Assembly: GCA_028871235.1 (NCBI GenBank)
Contig: JAGWNO010000038.1
Location: 1-13,857, forward strand
DNA: 13,857 bases
Source of the DNA: Gammaproteobacteria bacterium
GTDB taxonomy: Bacteria; Pseudomonadota; Gammaproteobacteria; Natronospirales; REEB76
Direction: 5' to 3'
Each line of letters begins with the position of its first letter. Position 1 is the stretch's first letter. Both the position numbers and the translations under genes were made by a program. Under the pieces are notes generated by a model. It did no database searches. It was not told the DNA's origin and saw nothing but the letters and a program-made list of their open reading frames with translations. Below are positions 5,871 to 13,044 of the stretch, one piece after another.

Positions 5871-7877
5871 ATGATGACGGGCTATCCCACGGAGCTCATC
5901 GCTGTCACCGCCCTCGGCTGCGGTTGGCTGCTGATCGGCCTGCTGGCACTCGCGCGCCCCCACAGCGTCAGCTGGGTGGCGCGTGGGCTGTTTCCACTCG
6001 GCGCACTCGCCGGCATCGTGCTGACGGGGCTGGCGCTCGCCGCACTGCACCATTCCGCGCAGACCTTGGTCCTGCCGCTGGGGTTGCCGCAACTGCCCTT
6101 GCATCTGCGCCTCGATGCCCTGTCGGCCGTGTTCCTGCTGCTCATCGGCGCTACGTCGGCGGGCATCTCGATGTTCGCGGCCGGCTATTTCCGCACCGGT
6201 GAAGGCACCGCGCCGGGACTGCTCGCCCTGCAGTACCACCTGTTCCTCGCCAGCATGCTGTTCGTGGTGCTGGCCGACGACGCGTTCTCCTTCATGATCG
6301 CCTGGGAAAGCATGGCGCTGTCGTCATATTTCCTGGTCACCTCCCAGCACCGCATTGCGGAAATCCGCCGTGCCGGGTTCCTGTATCTTTTGATGGCGCA
6401 TCTGGGGGCAGTCGGCATCCTGCTGTGCTTCGGCGTGTTGCAGGGGGGCAGCTGGCAGTTCAGCTTTGCCGCCTTGCGCGCAGCCCACCTCACCCCGCTA
6501 TGGGCAAGCATCGCGTTCTTCCTCGCACTGCTCGGATTCGGCACCAAGGCCGGCCTCGTGCCGCTGCACGTGTGGCTGCCGGAAGCGCATCCGGCCGCGC
6601 CCTCACCGGTGTCGGCGCTGATGAGCGGAGTGATGCTTGAGATCGCGGTCTACGGCCTGCTGCGCGTGAGCCTGGATCTGCTGCACGCGCAGGTCTGGTG
6701 GTGGGGGCTGGCAGCGCTCGGCCTGGGGCTGTTGACGGCACTCTACGGAGTGATGTTCGCCGCGGTGCAGACCGACATGAAGCGGCTGCTGGCTTACTCC
6801 TCCATCGAGAACATCGGCATCATCTTCCTCGGTTTCGGGCTCACCGTAGTGTTCCAGGCCTTCCGCATGCCGGTGCTTGCGGCCCTGGCTTTGGCTGCCA
6901 CTTTGTATCACTGCCTCAATCACGCCTTCGCCAAGAGTCTGCTGTTTCTGGGCACCGGTTCGGTGCTGCACGCCACCGGTGAACGCAACTTCGGCAGGCT
7001 CGGCGGCCTGATCCATCGCATGCCGTGGGTGGCCTGGCTGGTGCTGGCAGGCACGCTCGCCATCGCCGGGCTGCCGCCGCTCAACGGCTTCGTGTCCGAA
7101 TGGCTGCTGCTGCAGTCGTTCCTGTTCACGCCGACCATCCCCCACGACTTCATCAACATGTTGCTGCCGCTGGGTGCCGCGGGGCTGGTGCTGGCCGCGG
7201 CGCTGTCCGGCTACGTGATGGTGAAGTTCTACGGCATCGTCTTTCTCGGTCAGCCACGCGAGGCGCGCCTCGCCCAGGCCCGTGATTGCGGCCGCCTGGA
7301 GCGCCTCGGGCTGCTGTGGCTGGCGGCCGGTTGTGTGTTCCTCGGCCTGATTCCGGTGCAAATGCTGGCGCTCTTCAGCCGGGTAACCGAGGAACTGCTC
7401 GGCGCCTCTCTGGGCACACTCTCCCAGCATTGGTGGCTGCTCGCGCCTCTCAGCGCGCAGCGCGCCTCCTATAGTCCGGTGGCGTTCATGTTCAGTATCG
7501 TGGCTTTCGTGGCGCTCACCTTGCTGACGGTGCGATTGTTGTACCACGGGCGGGTTCGCCGGGCCGCGCCCTGGGGCTGCGGCGGATCGTCGCTTACTCC
7601 GCGCATGCAGGACACCAGCGAGGGGTTCGGCCAGCCGATCCGGCAGATTTTCGAGCCGTTCTTCCGCTTGCAGCGTGAACTGCCTACGCCCCTTGAGCGT
7701 GCGCCCCATTACCGGGTGCAGGTGGAGGACCGCTTCTGGTTCTGGCTGTACGCGCCGGCCGCCGCGTTGGTGCAGCGCATCGCGCGCTTGGCGAGCGTCG
7801 TCCAGCAGGGTCGCATCTCCGTGTACCTGCTCTACAGTTTTCTGACCCTCATGGCGCTGCTGGTGCTGGTGCTGTGA
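5871..7877 (+). CDS. hyfB: HyfB-like antiporter-type membrane subunit of an Ehr complex
   Basis: A 668-residue polytopic membrane protein of the NuoL/NuoM/MrpA antiporter-like family, closest in layout to HyfB/HycC. It should move protons or sodium ions when the peripheral arm turns over. Conserved charged residues are in place: Glu146 in AWESMALSSYF, Lys226 in FGTKAGLVPLHVWLPEAHP, Lys304 in DMKRLLAYSSIENIG, His351 and Lys355 in CLNHAFAKSLLF, and Glu410 in GFVSEW. After about 14 core helices comes a cytoplasmic-type stretch (about 555-630). A final helix follows, starting ISVYLLYSFLTL, as is typical for HyfB/HycC. Two ATGs (5871 and 5874) are in tandem, with only a weak ribosome site upstream. 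It is the first gene of the six-gene operon. Its last 4 nt overlap hyfC. The family is certain; the choice between proton and sodium cannot be read from sequence. Confidence 0.93.
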   Translation: MMTGYPTELIAVTALGCGWLLIGLLALARPHSVSWVARGLFPLGALAGIVLTGLALAALHHSAQTLVLPLGLPQLPLHLRLDALSAVFLLLIGATSAGISMFAAGYFRTGEGTAPGLLALQYHLFLASMLFVVLADDAFSFMIAWESMALSSYFLVTSQHRIAEIRRAGFLYLLMAHLGAVGILLCFGVLQGGSWQFSFAALRAAHLTPLWASIAFFLALLGFGTKAGLVPLHVWLPEAHPAAPSPVSALMSGVMLEIAVYGLLRVSLDLLHAQVWWWGLAALGLGLLTALYGVMFAAVQTDMKRLLAYSSIENIGIIFLGFGLTVVFQAFRMPVLAALALAATLYHCLNHAFAKSLLFLGTGSVLHATGERNFGRLGGLIHRMPWVAWLVLAGTLAIAGLPPLNGFVSEWLLLQSFLFTPTIPHDFINMLLPLGAAGLVLAAALSGYVMVKFYGIVFLGQPREARLAQARDCGRLERLGLLWLAAGCVFLGLIPVQMLALFSRVTEELLGASLGTLSQHWWLLAPLSAQRASYSPVAFMFSIVAFVALTLLTVRLLYHGRVRRAAPWGCGGSSLTPRMQDTSEGFGQPIRQIFEPFFRLQRELPTPLERAPHYRVQVEDRFWFWLYAPAAALVQRIARLASVVQQGRISVYLLYSFLTLMALLVLVL

Positions 7878-8824
7878 ATATCACCGGCGTAACCGCGCAG
7901 TGCACCGAGATCGCCATGTCCGTGGCGGCGGCACCGCTGTTGCTCGGTTGGGTGAACCAGTGCCGGGCGTGGCTGCAGAACCGCCGCGGTCCGGGGCTGC
8001 TGCAACCCTACCGGCAGCTGCGCAAGCTGTTCCACAAGGATGCGGTGCTTGCCGCCAACGCTTCGCCGCTGTTCCGGCTGGTACCGTATGTGGAATTCGC
8101 CTCCATGGGTCTGGCCGCCGCCATCATCCCCTCGCTGTGGACCGGCCTGCCGTTCGGCGCCGCCGCCGACACCATCGCGCTGGTGGGGCTGTTCGCGACC
8201 GCGCGCCTGTTCCTGGCGCTGGCCGCCATGGACATCGGCACCGCCTTCGGTTCGCTGGGCGCACGCCGCGAGATGCTGGTGGGGTTTCTCGCCGAGCCGG
8301 CGCTGCTCATGGTGTTCTTCACCACCTCGCTGATCGCCAACAGCACCTCCCTGCCCACCATCGCCGACAGCTTCGCCCGCCACCCGCTGGCACTCTACCC
8401 AAGCCTGGCGTTTGCCGGCGTGGCATTCCTGATGGTTTTGCTGGCGGAAAACGCCCGTATCCCGGTGGACAATCCTGCCACCCATCTGGAACTCACCATG
8501 ATCCACGAGGCCATGGTGCTGGAATACTCCGCGCGCCACCTGGCCCTGATCGAATGGTCCGCGGCGCTCAAGCTCTTCAATTACGCCTGCATCGGACTGG
8601 CGCTGTTCCTGCCCTGGGGTCTGGCACAGGGTCCGGCGGATCCCGGCGGCCTTCTTATTGCGCTGCCGGCAACGGCATTCAAGCTGCTGCTGGTGGGAGC
8701 GGGGCTAGCCCTGATCGAGACGCTCAACGCCAAGATGCGCCTGTTCCGCGCCCCGGAATTCCTGGCCACGGCCTTCCTGCTGGCGGTGCTGGGTTTGCTG
8801 GTGCATCTGTTGCTCGGAAGCTGA
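7874..8824 (+). CDS. hyfC: HyfC-like (NuoH-type) membrane subunit
   Basis: A 316-residue membrane subunit of the NuoH/HycD/HyfC family, with about eight helices. It anchors the peripheral arm and links redox chemistry to ion movement. Family signatures include QNRRGPGLLQPYRQLRKLF (residues 36-54), the loop block DIGTAFGSLGARREM and FLAEP with Glu133 and Glu141, and AENARIPVDNPATHLELTM with Glu192, followed by IHEAMVLEYS. The DIGTAFGSLGARREM form is typical of the hydrogenase-4/Ehr branch rather than true complex I. It starts with GTG inside the hyfB stop codon (GTGA, 7874-7877), which implies translational coupling. The next gene starts 4 nt after its stop. Confidence in the family is high. 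Confidence 0.93.
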   Translation: MNITGVTAQCTEIAMSVAAAPLLLGWVNQCRAWLQNRRGPGLLQPYRQLRKLFHKDAVLAANASPLFRLVPYVEFASMGLAAAIIPSLWTGLPFGAAADTIALVGLFATARLFLALAAMDIGTAFGSLGARREMLVGFLAEPALLMVFFTTSLIANSTSLPTIADSFARHPLALYPSLAFAGVAFLMVLLAENARIPVDNPATHLELTMIHEAMVLEYSARHLALIEWSAALKLFNYACIGLALFLPWGLAQGPADPGGLLIALPATAFKLLLVGAGLALIETLNAKMRLFRAPEFLATAFLLAVLGLLVHLLLGS

Positions 8825-8828
8825 CGCC

Positions 8829-9488
8829 ATGGCACCCCTGCCGCTGCAAATCATCAACCTGTGTGCCGCACTCATGCTGCTCTTGTCCTTCGCCATGCTG
8901 TCACAGCGGCGCGTGCTGACGCTGGTGGATCTGTTCGCCCTGCAGGGGCTGGTGCTCTCGATTTCCATCGGCGTGGTGGCCTGGAACACCGGCCAGCCGC
9001 ACCTGTACTACTCGGCGGGGCTCACCTTCGTGCTCAAGGTGGTGGCGCTGCCGCTGATCCTGCACCGGCTGATCCGGCGACTGGATGCGCGCTGGGAGAG
9101 CGAGACCCTGCTCAATATTCCCACCACGCTGATGGCGGGCTTGCTGCTGGTGATGTTCAGCTTCGCCCTGGCGCAGCCGATCTCGGAACTCGCCACCACC
9201 CTGACCCGCGGCACGCTCGGTATCGCGCTGGCGGTGGTGATGCTGGCGTTCCTGATGATGATCACGCGCCGCAAGGCGGTCACCCAGGTGGTCGGGTTCC
9301 TGGCCATGGAGAACGGCCTGTTCTTCGCCGCCACCAGCGCCACCTACGGCATGCCCATGGTGGTGGAACTCGGCGTCGCACTCGACGTGCTGGTGGGCAC
9401 GGTGATCCTCGGCATCTTTTTCTTTCACATCCGCGAGCAGTTCGACAGCCTGGATCTGTCGCACATGGAATCCCTGAAGGAGGACTGA
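8829..9488 (+). CDS. hyfE: HyfE-like membrane subunit
   Basis: A 219-residue hydrophobic protein with about six to seven helices, matching HyfE of hydrogenase 4 and HycP-type proteins; the C-terminal half is related to NuoK. The block VVGFLAMENGLFFAATS carries the conserved helix glutamate, Glu161. The next block, MVVELGVALDVLVGTVILGIFFFHIREQF, is a HyfE hallmark. The N-terminal block LLSFAMLSQRRVLTLVDLFALQG also fits. HyfE is found in hydrogenase-4 and Ehr clusters but not in complex I operons, so it supports the Ehr assignment. GGAAG lies 9 nt before the ATG. The gene is 4 nt after hyfC and 1 nt before hyfF. Confidence 0.9.
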   Translation: MAPLPLQIINLCAALMLLLSFAMLSQRRVLTLVDLFALQGLVLSISIGVVAWNTGQPHLYYSAGLTFVLKVVALPLILHRLIRRLDARWESETLLNIPTTLMAGLLLVMFSFALAQPISELATTLTRGTLGIALAVVMLAFLMMITRRKAVTQVVGFLAMENGLFFAATSATYGMPMVVELGVALDVLVGTVILGIFFFHIREQFDSLDLSHMESLKED

Positions 9489-9489
9489 G

Positions 9490-10941
9490 GTGGCACTGCT
9501 GATCCTGCTCGGTATGCCGCTGGCCGGCGCGCTGCTTCTGGGGCTCCTCGGCGAGCGTCGCTGGGCGCCGGAACTCAACGTGCTGGCGAGCGCCGGCACC
9601 TTTGCCGCCAGCGGCTGGCTCACCTGGCGTGTCATCAGCGACGGCCCGATGCTGGTCTGGAACCAGCAGTTCTTCATGGATCCGTTCAACGTGTTCCTGG
9701 TGGCGCTGACGGCACTGGTCGGTTTCACCACCGCGCTGTTCTCGCGTCCCTACATGCGCATCGAAGAACACCACGGCCGCGTCAACCGCCGCCGCCTGCG
9801 GCTGTACCACAGCATGTACCAGCTGTTCATGTTCAGCATGCTGCTGGCGCTCACCACCAACAATATGGGCATCCTGTGGGTGGCCATGGAGGGTGCCACC
9901 CTCGCCACGGTACTGCTGGTATCGCTGTACCGTACGCCGGCAAGCATCGAAGCGGCGTGGAAGTATTTCATCCTGTGCGGTGTCGGTATCTCCCAGGCGC
10001 TGTTCGGCACCATCCTGCTGTATTTCGCCGCCAGCAAGCTACTGGGCAGCGAGGGCAGCAGCGCGCTGTTGTGGACGCATCTCGACCAGATCCGCGGCCA
10101 GCTCGACCCGACGGTGCTGTCCATCGCCTTCGTGTTCCTGCTGGTGGGCTACGGCACCAAGGTGGGTCTGGCACCGCTGCACAACTGGCTGCCGGATGCC
10201 CACGCCGAGGGTCCGACGCCGGTGTCGGCAATGCTCTCCGGCCTGCTGCTCAACGTGGCACTGTACGCGGTGGTGCGCTGCAAGGTGCTGGTGGAGGGCT
10301 CGGTGCATTCCTCGCTGGCCGGCAACCTGATGATGGGCTTCGGCCTGCTGTCGGTGCTGCTGGCCGCGTTCCTGCTGTGGCGGCAAAAGGACATCAAACG
10401 GCTGTTCGCCTATTCCTCCATCGAGCACATGGGCATCGCCACCTTCGCCTTCGGCATGGGCGGGCCGGTGGCGAATTTCGCCGCGCTGCTGCACATGACG
10501 GTGCACTCGCTCACCAAGTCCTCGATCTTCTTCACCGTGGGCCACGCCGCTCAGAACGCCGGCACCCAGACCATGGACAAGATCCGCGGGCTGGTGACCA
10601 TCAGTCCGACGGTGGGCTGGGGCCTGATGCTCGGCACCCTCGCGATCCTCGGCATGCCGCCCTTCGGCGTGTTCGCCAGCGAATTCCTGATCCTGATCAC
10701 TGCCATGCACGAGCATCCCTGGACGACGCCGATCCTGCTGCTCGGCCTCGGCGTCGCCTTCGGCGCGATCTTCTCGCGCGTGCAGGCCATGGTCTTCGGT
10801 GAAACCAACCTGCAACGCCTGCCCCATCCGCCGGTCCTGCTGCCGGTGTTCGCGCATCTCGCCCTGGTGCTGATGCTCGGACTCTACATCCCGCCCCATC
10901 TCGCGGCCTGGTACCGCGAGGCGGCCCGGCTCATCGGTTAA
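9490..10941 (+). CDS. hyfF: HyfF-like second antiporter-type membrane subunit
   Basis: A 483-residue polytopic protein of about 14 helices, the second antiporter-like subunit, most like HyfF/HycQ. Conserved charges are present: Glu134 in WVAMEGATLATVLL, Lys224 in GYGTKVGLAPLHNWLPDAHAE, Lys303 in DIKRLFAYSSIEHMGI, the histidine and lysine of MTVHSLTKSSIFF, and Glu398 in GVFASEFLIL. The methionine form WVAMEGATL, in place of the more usual WIALE/WVGLE, is typical of HyfF. It starts with GTG at 9490, supported by AAGGAGGA ending 6 nt before it, the strongest ribosome site in the operon. HyfD, the third antiporter-like subunit of E. coli hydrogenase 4, is not encoded here, so the complex has two ion-path subunits plus HyfC. 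Confidence 0.92.
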   Translation: MALLILLGMPLAGALLLGLLGERRWAPELNVLASAGTFAASGWLTWRVISDGPMLVWNQQFFMDPFNVFLVALTALVGFTTALFSRPYMRIEEHHGRVNRRRLRLYHSMYQLFMFSMLLALTTNNMGILWVAMEGATLATVLLVSLYRTPASIEAAWKYFILCGVGISQALFGTILLYFAASKLLGSEGSSALLWTHLDQIRGQLDPTVLSIAFVFLLVGYGTKVGLAPLHNWLPDAHAEGPTPVSAMLSGLLLNVALYAVVRCKVLVEGSVHSSLAGNLMMGFGLLSVLLAAFLLWRQKDIKRLFAYSSIEHMGIATFAFGMGGPVANFAALLHMTVHSLTKSSIFFTVGHAAQNAGTQTMDKIRGLVTISPTVGWGLMLGTLAILGMPPFGVFASEFLILITAMHEHPWTTPILLLGLGVAFGAIFSRVQAMVFGETNLQRLPHPPVLLPVFAHLALVLMLGLYIPPHLAAWYREAARLIG

Positions 10942-10946
10942 ACGTC

Positions 10947-12488
10947 ATGACGGAGACTGCCGTGGAACTCGTCACCGCGCCGCTGCCCGGCGCTGCCCCC
11001 GCGCGCCATGCGCTGGTGGACGCCGCCGGACTGCGTGCGGTCTGCGCCGCCGCGCACGTCGCGGACGGGCAACTGCAGACTCTGTGGGCCAGCGATGAGC
11101 GCGACCGTGTCGGCGGTTTTTGTCTGTGGGTCGCGCTCGCCGACGCGCAGGGATTGCTGTTGTTGCAGTTGCCGCTGCCGGCGGAACAACCCCGCTATCC
11201 GGATCTCACGGATATTTTCCCGGCCGCCGCGCGCCTGCAACGCGCCGCCTATGACCTGACCGGGGTGCGGGCGGAGAAAAGCGATCCGCGGCCCTGGTTG
11301 CGGCATGGAGCGTGGCCGACACAGACATTCCCGCTGCGTCGCGACACGCACGGGCCGGCGCCCACGGACGAAGAAGAAAGCTACCCCTTCGTACGCGTCA
11401 CCGGTGACGGGGTGCATGAGATCGCCGTAGGACCGGTGCACGCGGGCATCATCGAGCCGGGGCATTTCCGCTTCTCGGTGGTGGGCGAGAAAGTGCTGCG
11501 CCTCGAGGAGCGTCTCGGTTATGTGCACAAGGGCATCGAGAAACGCTTCGAATCCCTGCCGGCACTGCAGGGACAGCGGCTCGCTGCGCGGGTGTCGGGT
11601 GACTCGGCGGTGGCGTTTTCCTGGGCATACTGCATGGCGCTCGAAGCCCTGTGCGACGCCACGCCACCCGCCCGCGCGCTGTGGTTGCGGGCGCTCAGTC
11701 TCGAGCGCGAACGGCTCGCCAACCACCTGGGCGACCTCGGCGCGCTCGGCAACGACGCGGGCTTTGGCGTGGGCCTGGCGCAATTCTCACGTCTCAAGGA
11801 GGACCTGCTGCGGGCCAACGCGCGCGCGCTCGGCGCCCGTTATCTGCTGGATGCGGTGGTGCCCGGTGGCGTGGCCTTCGATCTCGAGGATGCGGCCAGG
11901 CGCCTGCTGCTGGAAACGCTGCCGCCTCTGGAAACGGAGGTCGGCACGCTGCGCGATATCTACGCCGACCATGCCGGGCTGCAGGACCGGTTTCTTGGCG
12001 CGGGACGCATCACTCCCGCGCTGGCGGCGCAACTCGGATTGACGGGCCTGGCAGGGCGTGCCAGCGGCCAGCCCCATGATCTGCGCTGCGATCATCCGGC
12101 TGCGCCCTATGACCAGCTGCAGGTCCACCGGATCACGCACTCCGACGGCGACGTGGCGGCGCGGGTGGCAGTACGTTTCGGGGAGACGCTGGAATCGCTG
12201 CGGCTGTGCCGCGTGATCCTGGAGAACCTGCCGCCGGGCGCGGTGCACGCGCCGCTGCCACCGGCGGCGCACGGCCGGCCCGGCCTCGGCTGGGTGGAGG
12301 GCTGGCGCGGTCCGGTGCTGGTGGCGCTGGAAACCACGGACGGCGGAGGTATCCGTCGCTGCCATCCCCACGATCCGTCCTGGCAGAACTGGCCGGCGCT
12401 GGAGCACGCGGTGATCGGCAACATCGTGCCGGATTTCCCGCTTATCAATAAATCCTTCAACCTGTCCTACAGCGGACACGACTTGTAA
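10947..12488 (+). CDS. hyfG: HyfG-like large subunit lacking NiFe-binding cysteines (Ehr type)
   Basis: A 513-residue peripheral subunit: an N-terminal NuoC-like domain (about 1-145) fused to a hydrogenase-large-subunit / NuoD-like domain, as in HyfG/HycE. In active [NiFe] hydrogenases the first ligand motif is RxCGxC; here it reads RVSGDS (residues 215-220), with Ser217 and Ser220 in place of both cysteines. The C-terminal DPCxxC motif is replaced by NKSFNLSYSGHDL, with no cysteine. No CxxC pair exists anywhere in the protein, so it cannot hold a NiFe centre. The loop GPVHAGIIEPGHFRF (His165, His173) and LGYVHKGIEKR are kept and correspond to the cavity region near the FeS cluster. The ATG at 10947 has no clear ribosome site; the in-frame GTG at 10962 is preceded by CGGAGA and may be the real start. 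The C-terminus is at the L2 position, so no maturation peptide is expected. Confidence 0.93.
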   Translation: MTETAVELVTAPLPGAAPARHALVDAAGLRAVCAAAHVADGQLQTLWASDERDRVGGFCLWVALADAQGLLLLQLPLPAEQPRYPDLTDIFPAAARLQRAAYDLTGVRAEKSDPRPWLRHGAWPTQTFPLRRDTHGPAPTDEEESYPFVRVTGDGVHEIAVGPVHAGIIEPGHFRFSVVGEKVLRLEERLGYVHKGIEKRFESLPALQGQRLAARVSGDSAVAFSWAYCMALEALCDATPPARALWLRALSLERERLANHLGDLGALGNDAGFGVGLAQFSRLKEDLLRANARALGARYLLDAVVPGGVAFDLEDAARRLLLETLPPLETEVGTLRDIYADHAGLQDRFLGAGRITPALAAQLGLTGLAGRASGQPHDLRCDHPAAPYDQLQVHRITHSDGDVAARVAVRFGETLESLRLCRVILENLPPGAVHAPLPPAAHGRPGLGWVEGWRGPVLVALETTDGGGIRRCHPHDPSWQNWPALEHAVIGNIVPDFPLINKSFNLSYSGHDL

Positions 12489-12501
12489 CGGTGGCATTCC
12501 C

Positions 12502-13044
12502 ATGCTGCGCACCCTGAAGCAAATCACCCGCATCGGCATCATCTCCGAGCCCGTCCCGTTGACCGCCGCGGAACGGGACAAGCAGGATGCACTGCAGGAA
12601 GAGATTCGCCGTATCTACGGCCGCGCCTTGTGCATCCGCCACGTGGACGCCGGTTCCTGCAACGGCTGCGAACTGGAAATCCACGCCCTCAATAACCCCT
12701 ACTACAATCTCGAAGGGCTGGGCATCAAATTCGTCGCCAGCCCGCGGCACGCCGATTTGCTGCTGGTGACCGGCCCGGTGTCACGGCACATGCAGGCCGC
12801 ACTGCGGCGCACCTACGAGGCCACTCCGGAACCGAAATGGGTCATCGCCCTGGGCGACTGCGGCTGCAACGGCGGCCTCTTCGGCTGCAGCTACGCGAGT
12901 GCCGGCGCCGTGGCCGATGTCATCCCCGTGGATGTGACTGTGCCCGGGTGCCCGCCGTCACCCGGCGCGATCCTGAGCGGCATTCTCGCGGTGCTCGACA
13001 AACCGCGGGCTACGGGGCTCCGCAGCGGATCAGCCGAGCACTGA
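12502..13044 (+). CDS. hyfI: HyfI-like small subunit with a [4Fe-4S] cluster site
   Basis: A 180-residue homologue of NuoB/HycG/HyfI, the subunit that carries the membrane-proximal [4Fe-4S] cluster (N2-like) at the interface with HyfG and HyfC. All four ligands are visible: Cys53 and Cys56 in AGSCNGCELEI, Cys120 in GDCGCNGGLFG, and Cys150 in VPGCPPSPGAIL. ASPRHADLLLVTGPVS is the family's beta-strand block. An extra cysteine (Cys122) lies in the third motif, and Cys44 and Cys130 are also present. An N-terminal segment of about 40 residues leads into the fold. It starts 13 nt after hyfG with a modest GGTGG. Its final 15 nt overlap the 3' end of the convergent fructosamine-kinase gene. An intact FeS site beside a large subunit that lost its metal site implies electron transfer is still the function. 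Confidence 0.94.
   Translation: MLRTLKQITRIGIISEPVPLTAAERDKQDALQEEIRRIYGRALCIRHVDAGSCNGCELEIHALNNPYYNLEGLGIKFVASPRHADLLLVTGPVSRHMQAALRRTYEATPEPKWVIALGDCGCNGGLFGCSYASAGAVADVIPVDVTVPGCPPSPGAILSGILAVLDKPRATGLRSGSAEH

Noticed and set aside
5465..6202. A 245-codon plus-strand open frame spanning the terminator, the regulator and the start of hyfB
   Set aside because: It starts in the terminator hairpin, is antisense to the regulator gene, is Arg/Ala/Pro-rich, and overlaps hyfB in another frame.
6603..7709. A 368-codon minus-strand open frame opposite hyfB
   Set aside because: It is Gln/Arg/His-rich and has no motif. The sense strand is unmistakably a conserved membrane protein, so this is a shadow.
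10039..10899. A 286-codon minus-strand open frame opposite hyfF
   Set aside because: It has the same Gln/His-rich shadow composition and no independent evidence.
5871..13044. A functional [NiFe] hydrogenase 4 or formate hydrogenlyase operon
   Set aside because: HyfG lacks all four NiFe cysteines, and no formate dehydrogenase, ferredoxin subunit or maturation gene is present.
5871..13044. A complex I (nuo) operon
   Set aside because: There is no NuoE, F, G, I, J or N, and HyfE plus the HyfC and HyfB/F motif variants belong to the hydrogenase-4/Ehr branch.
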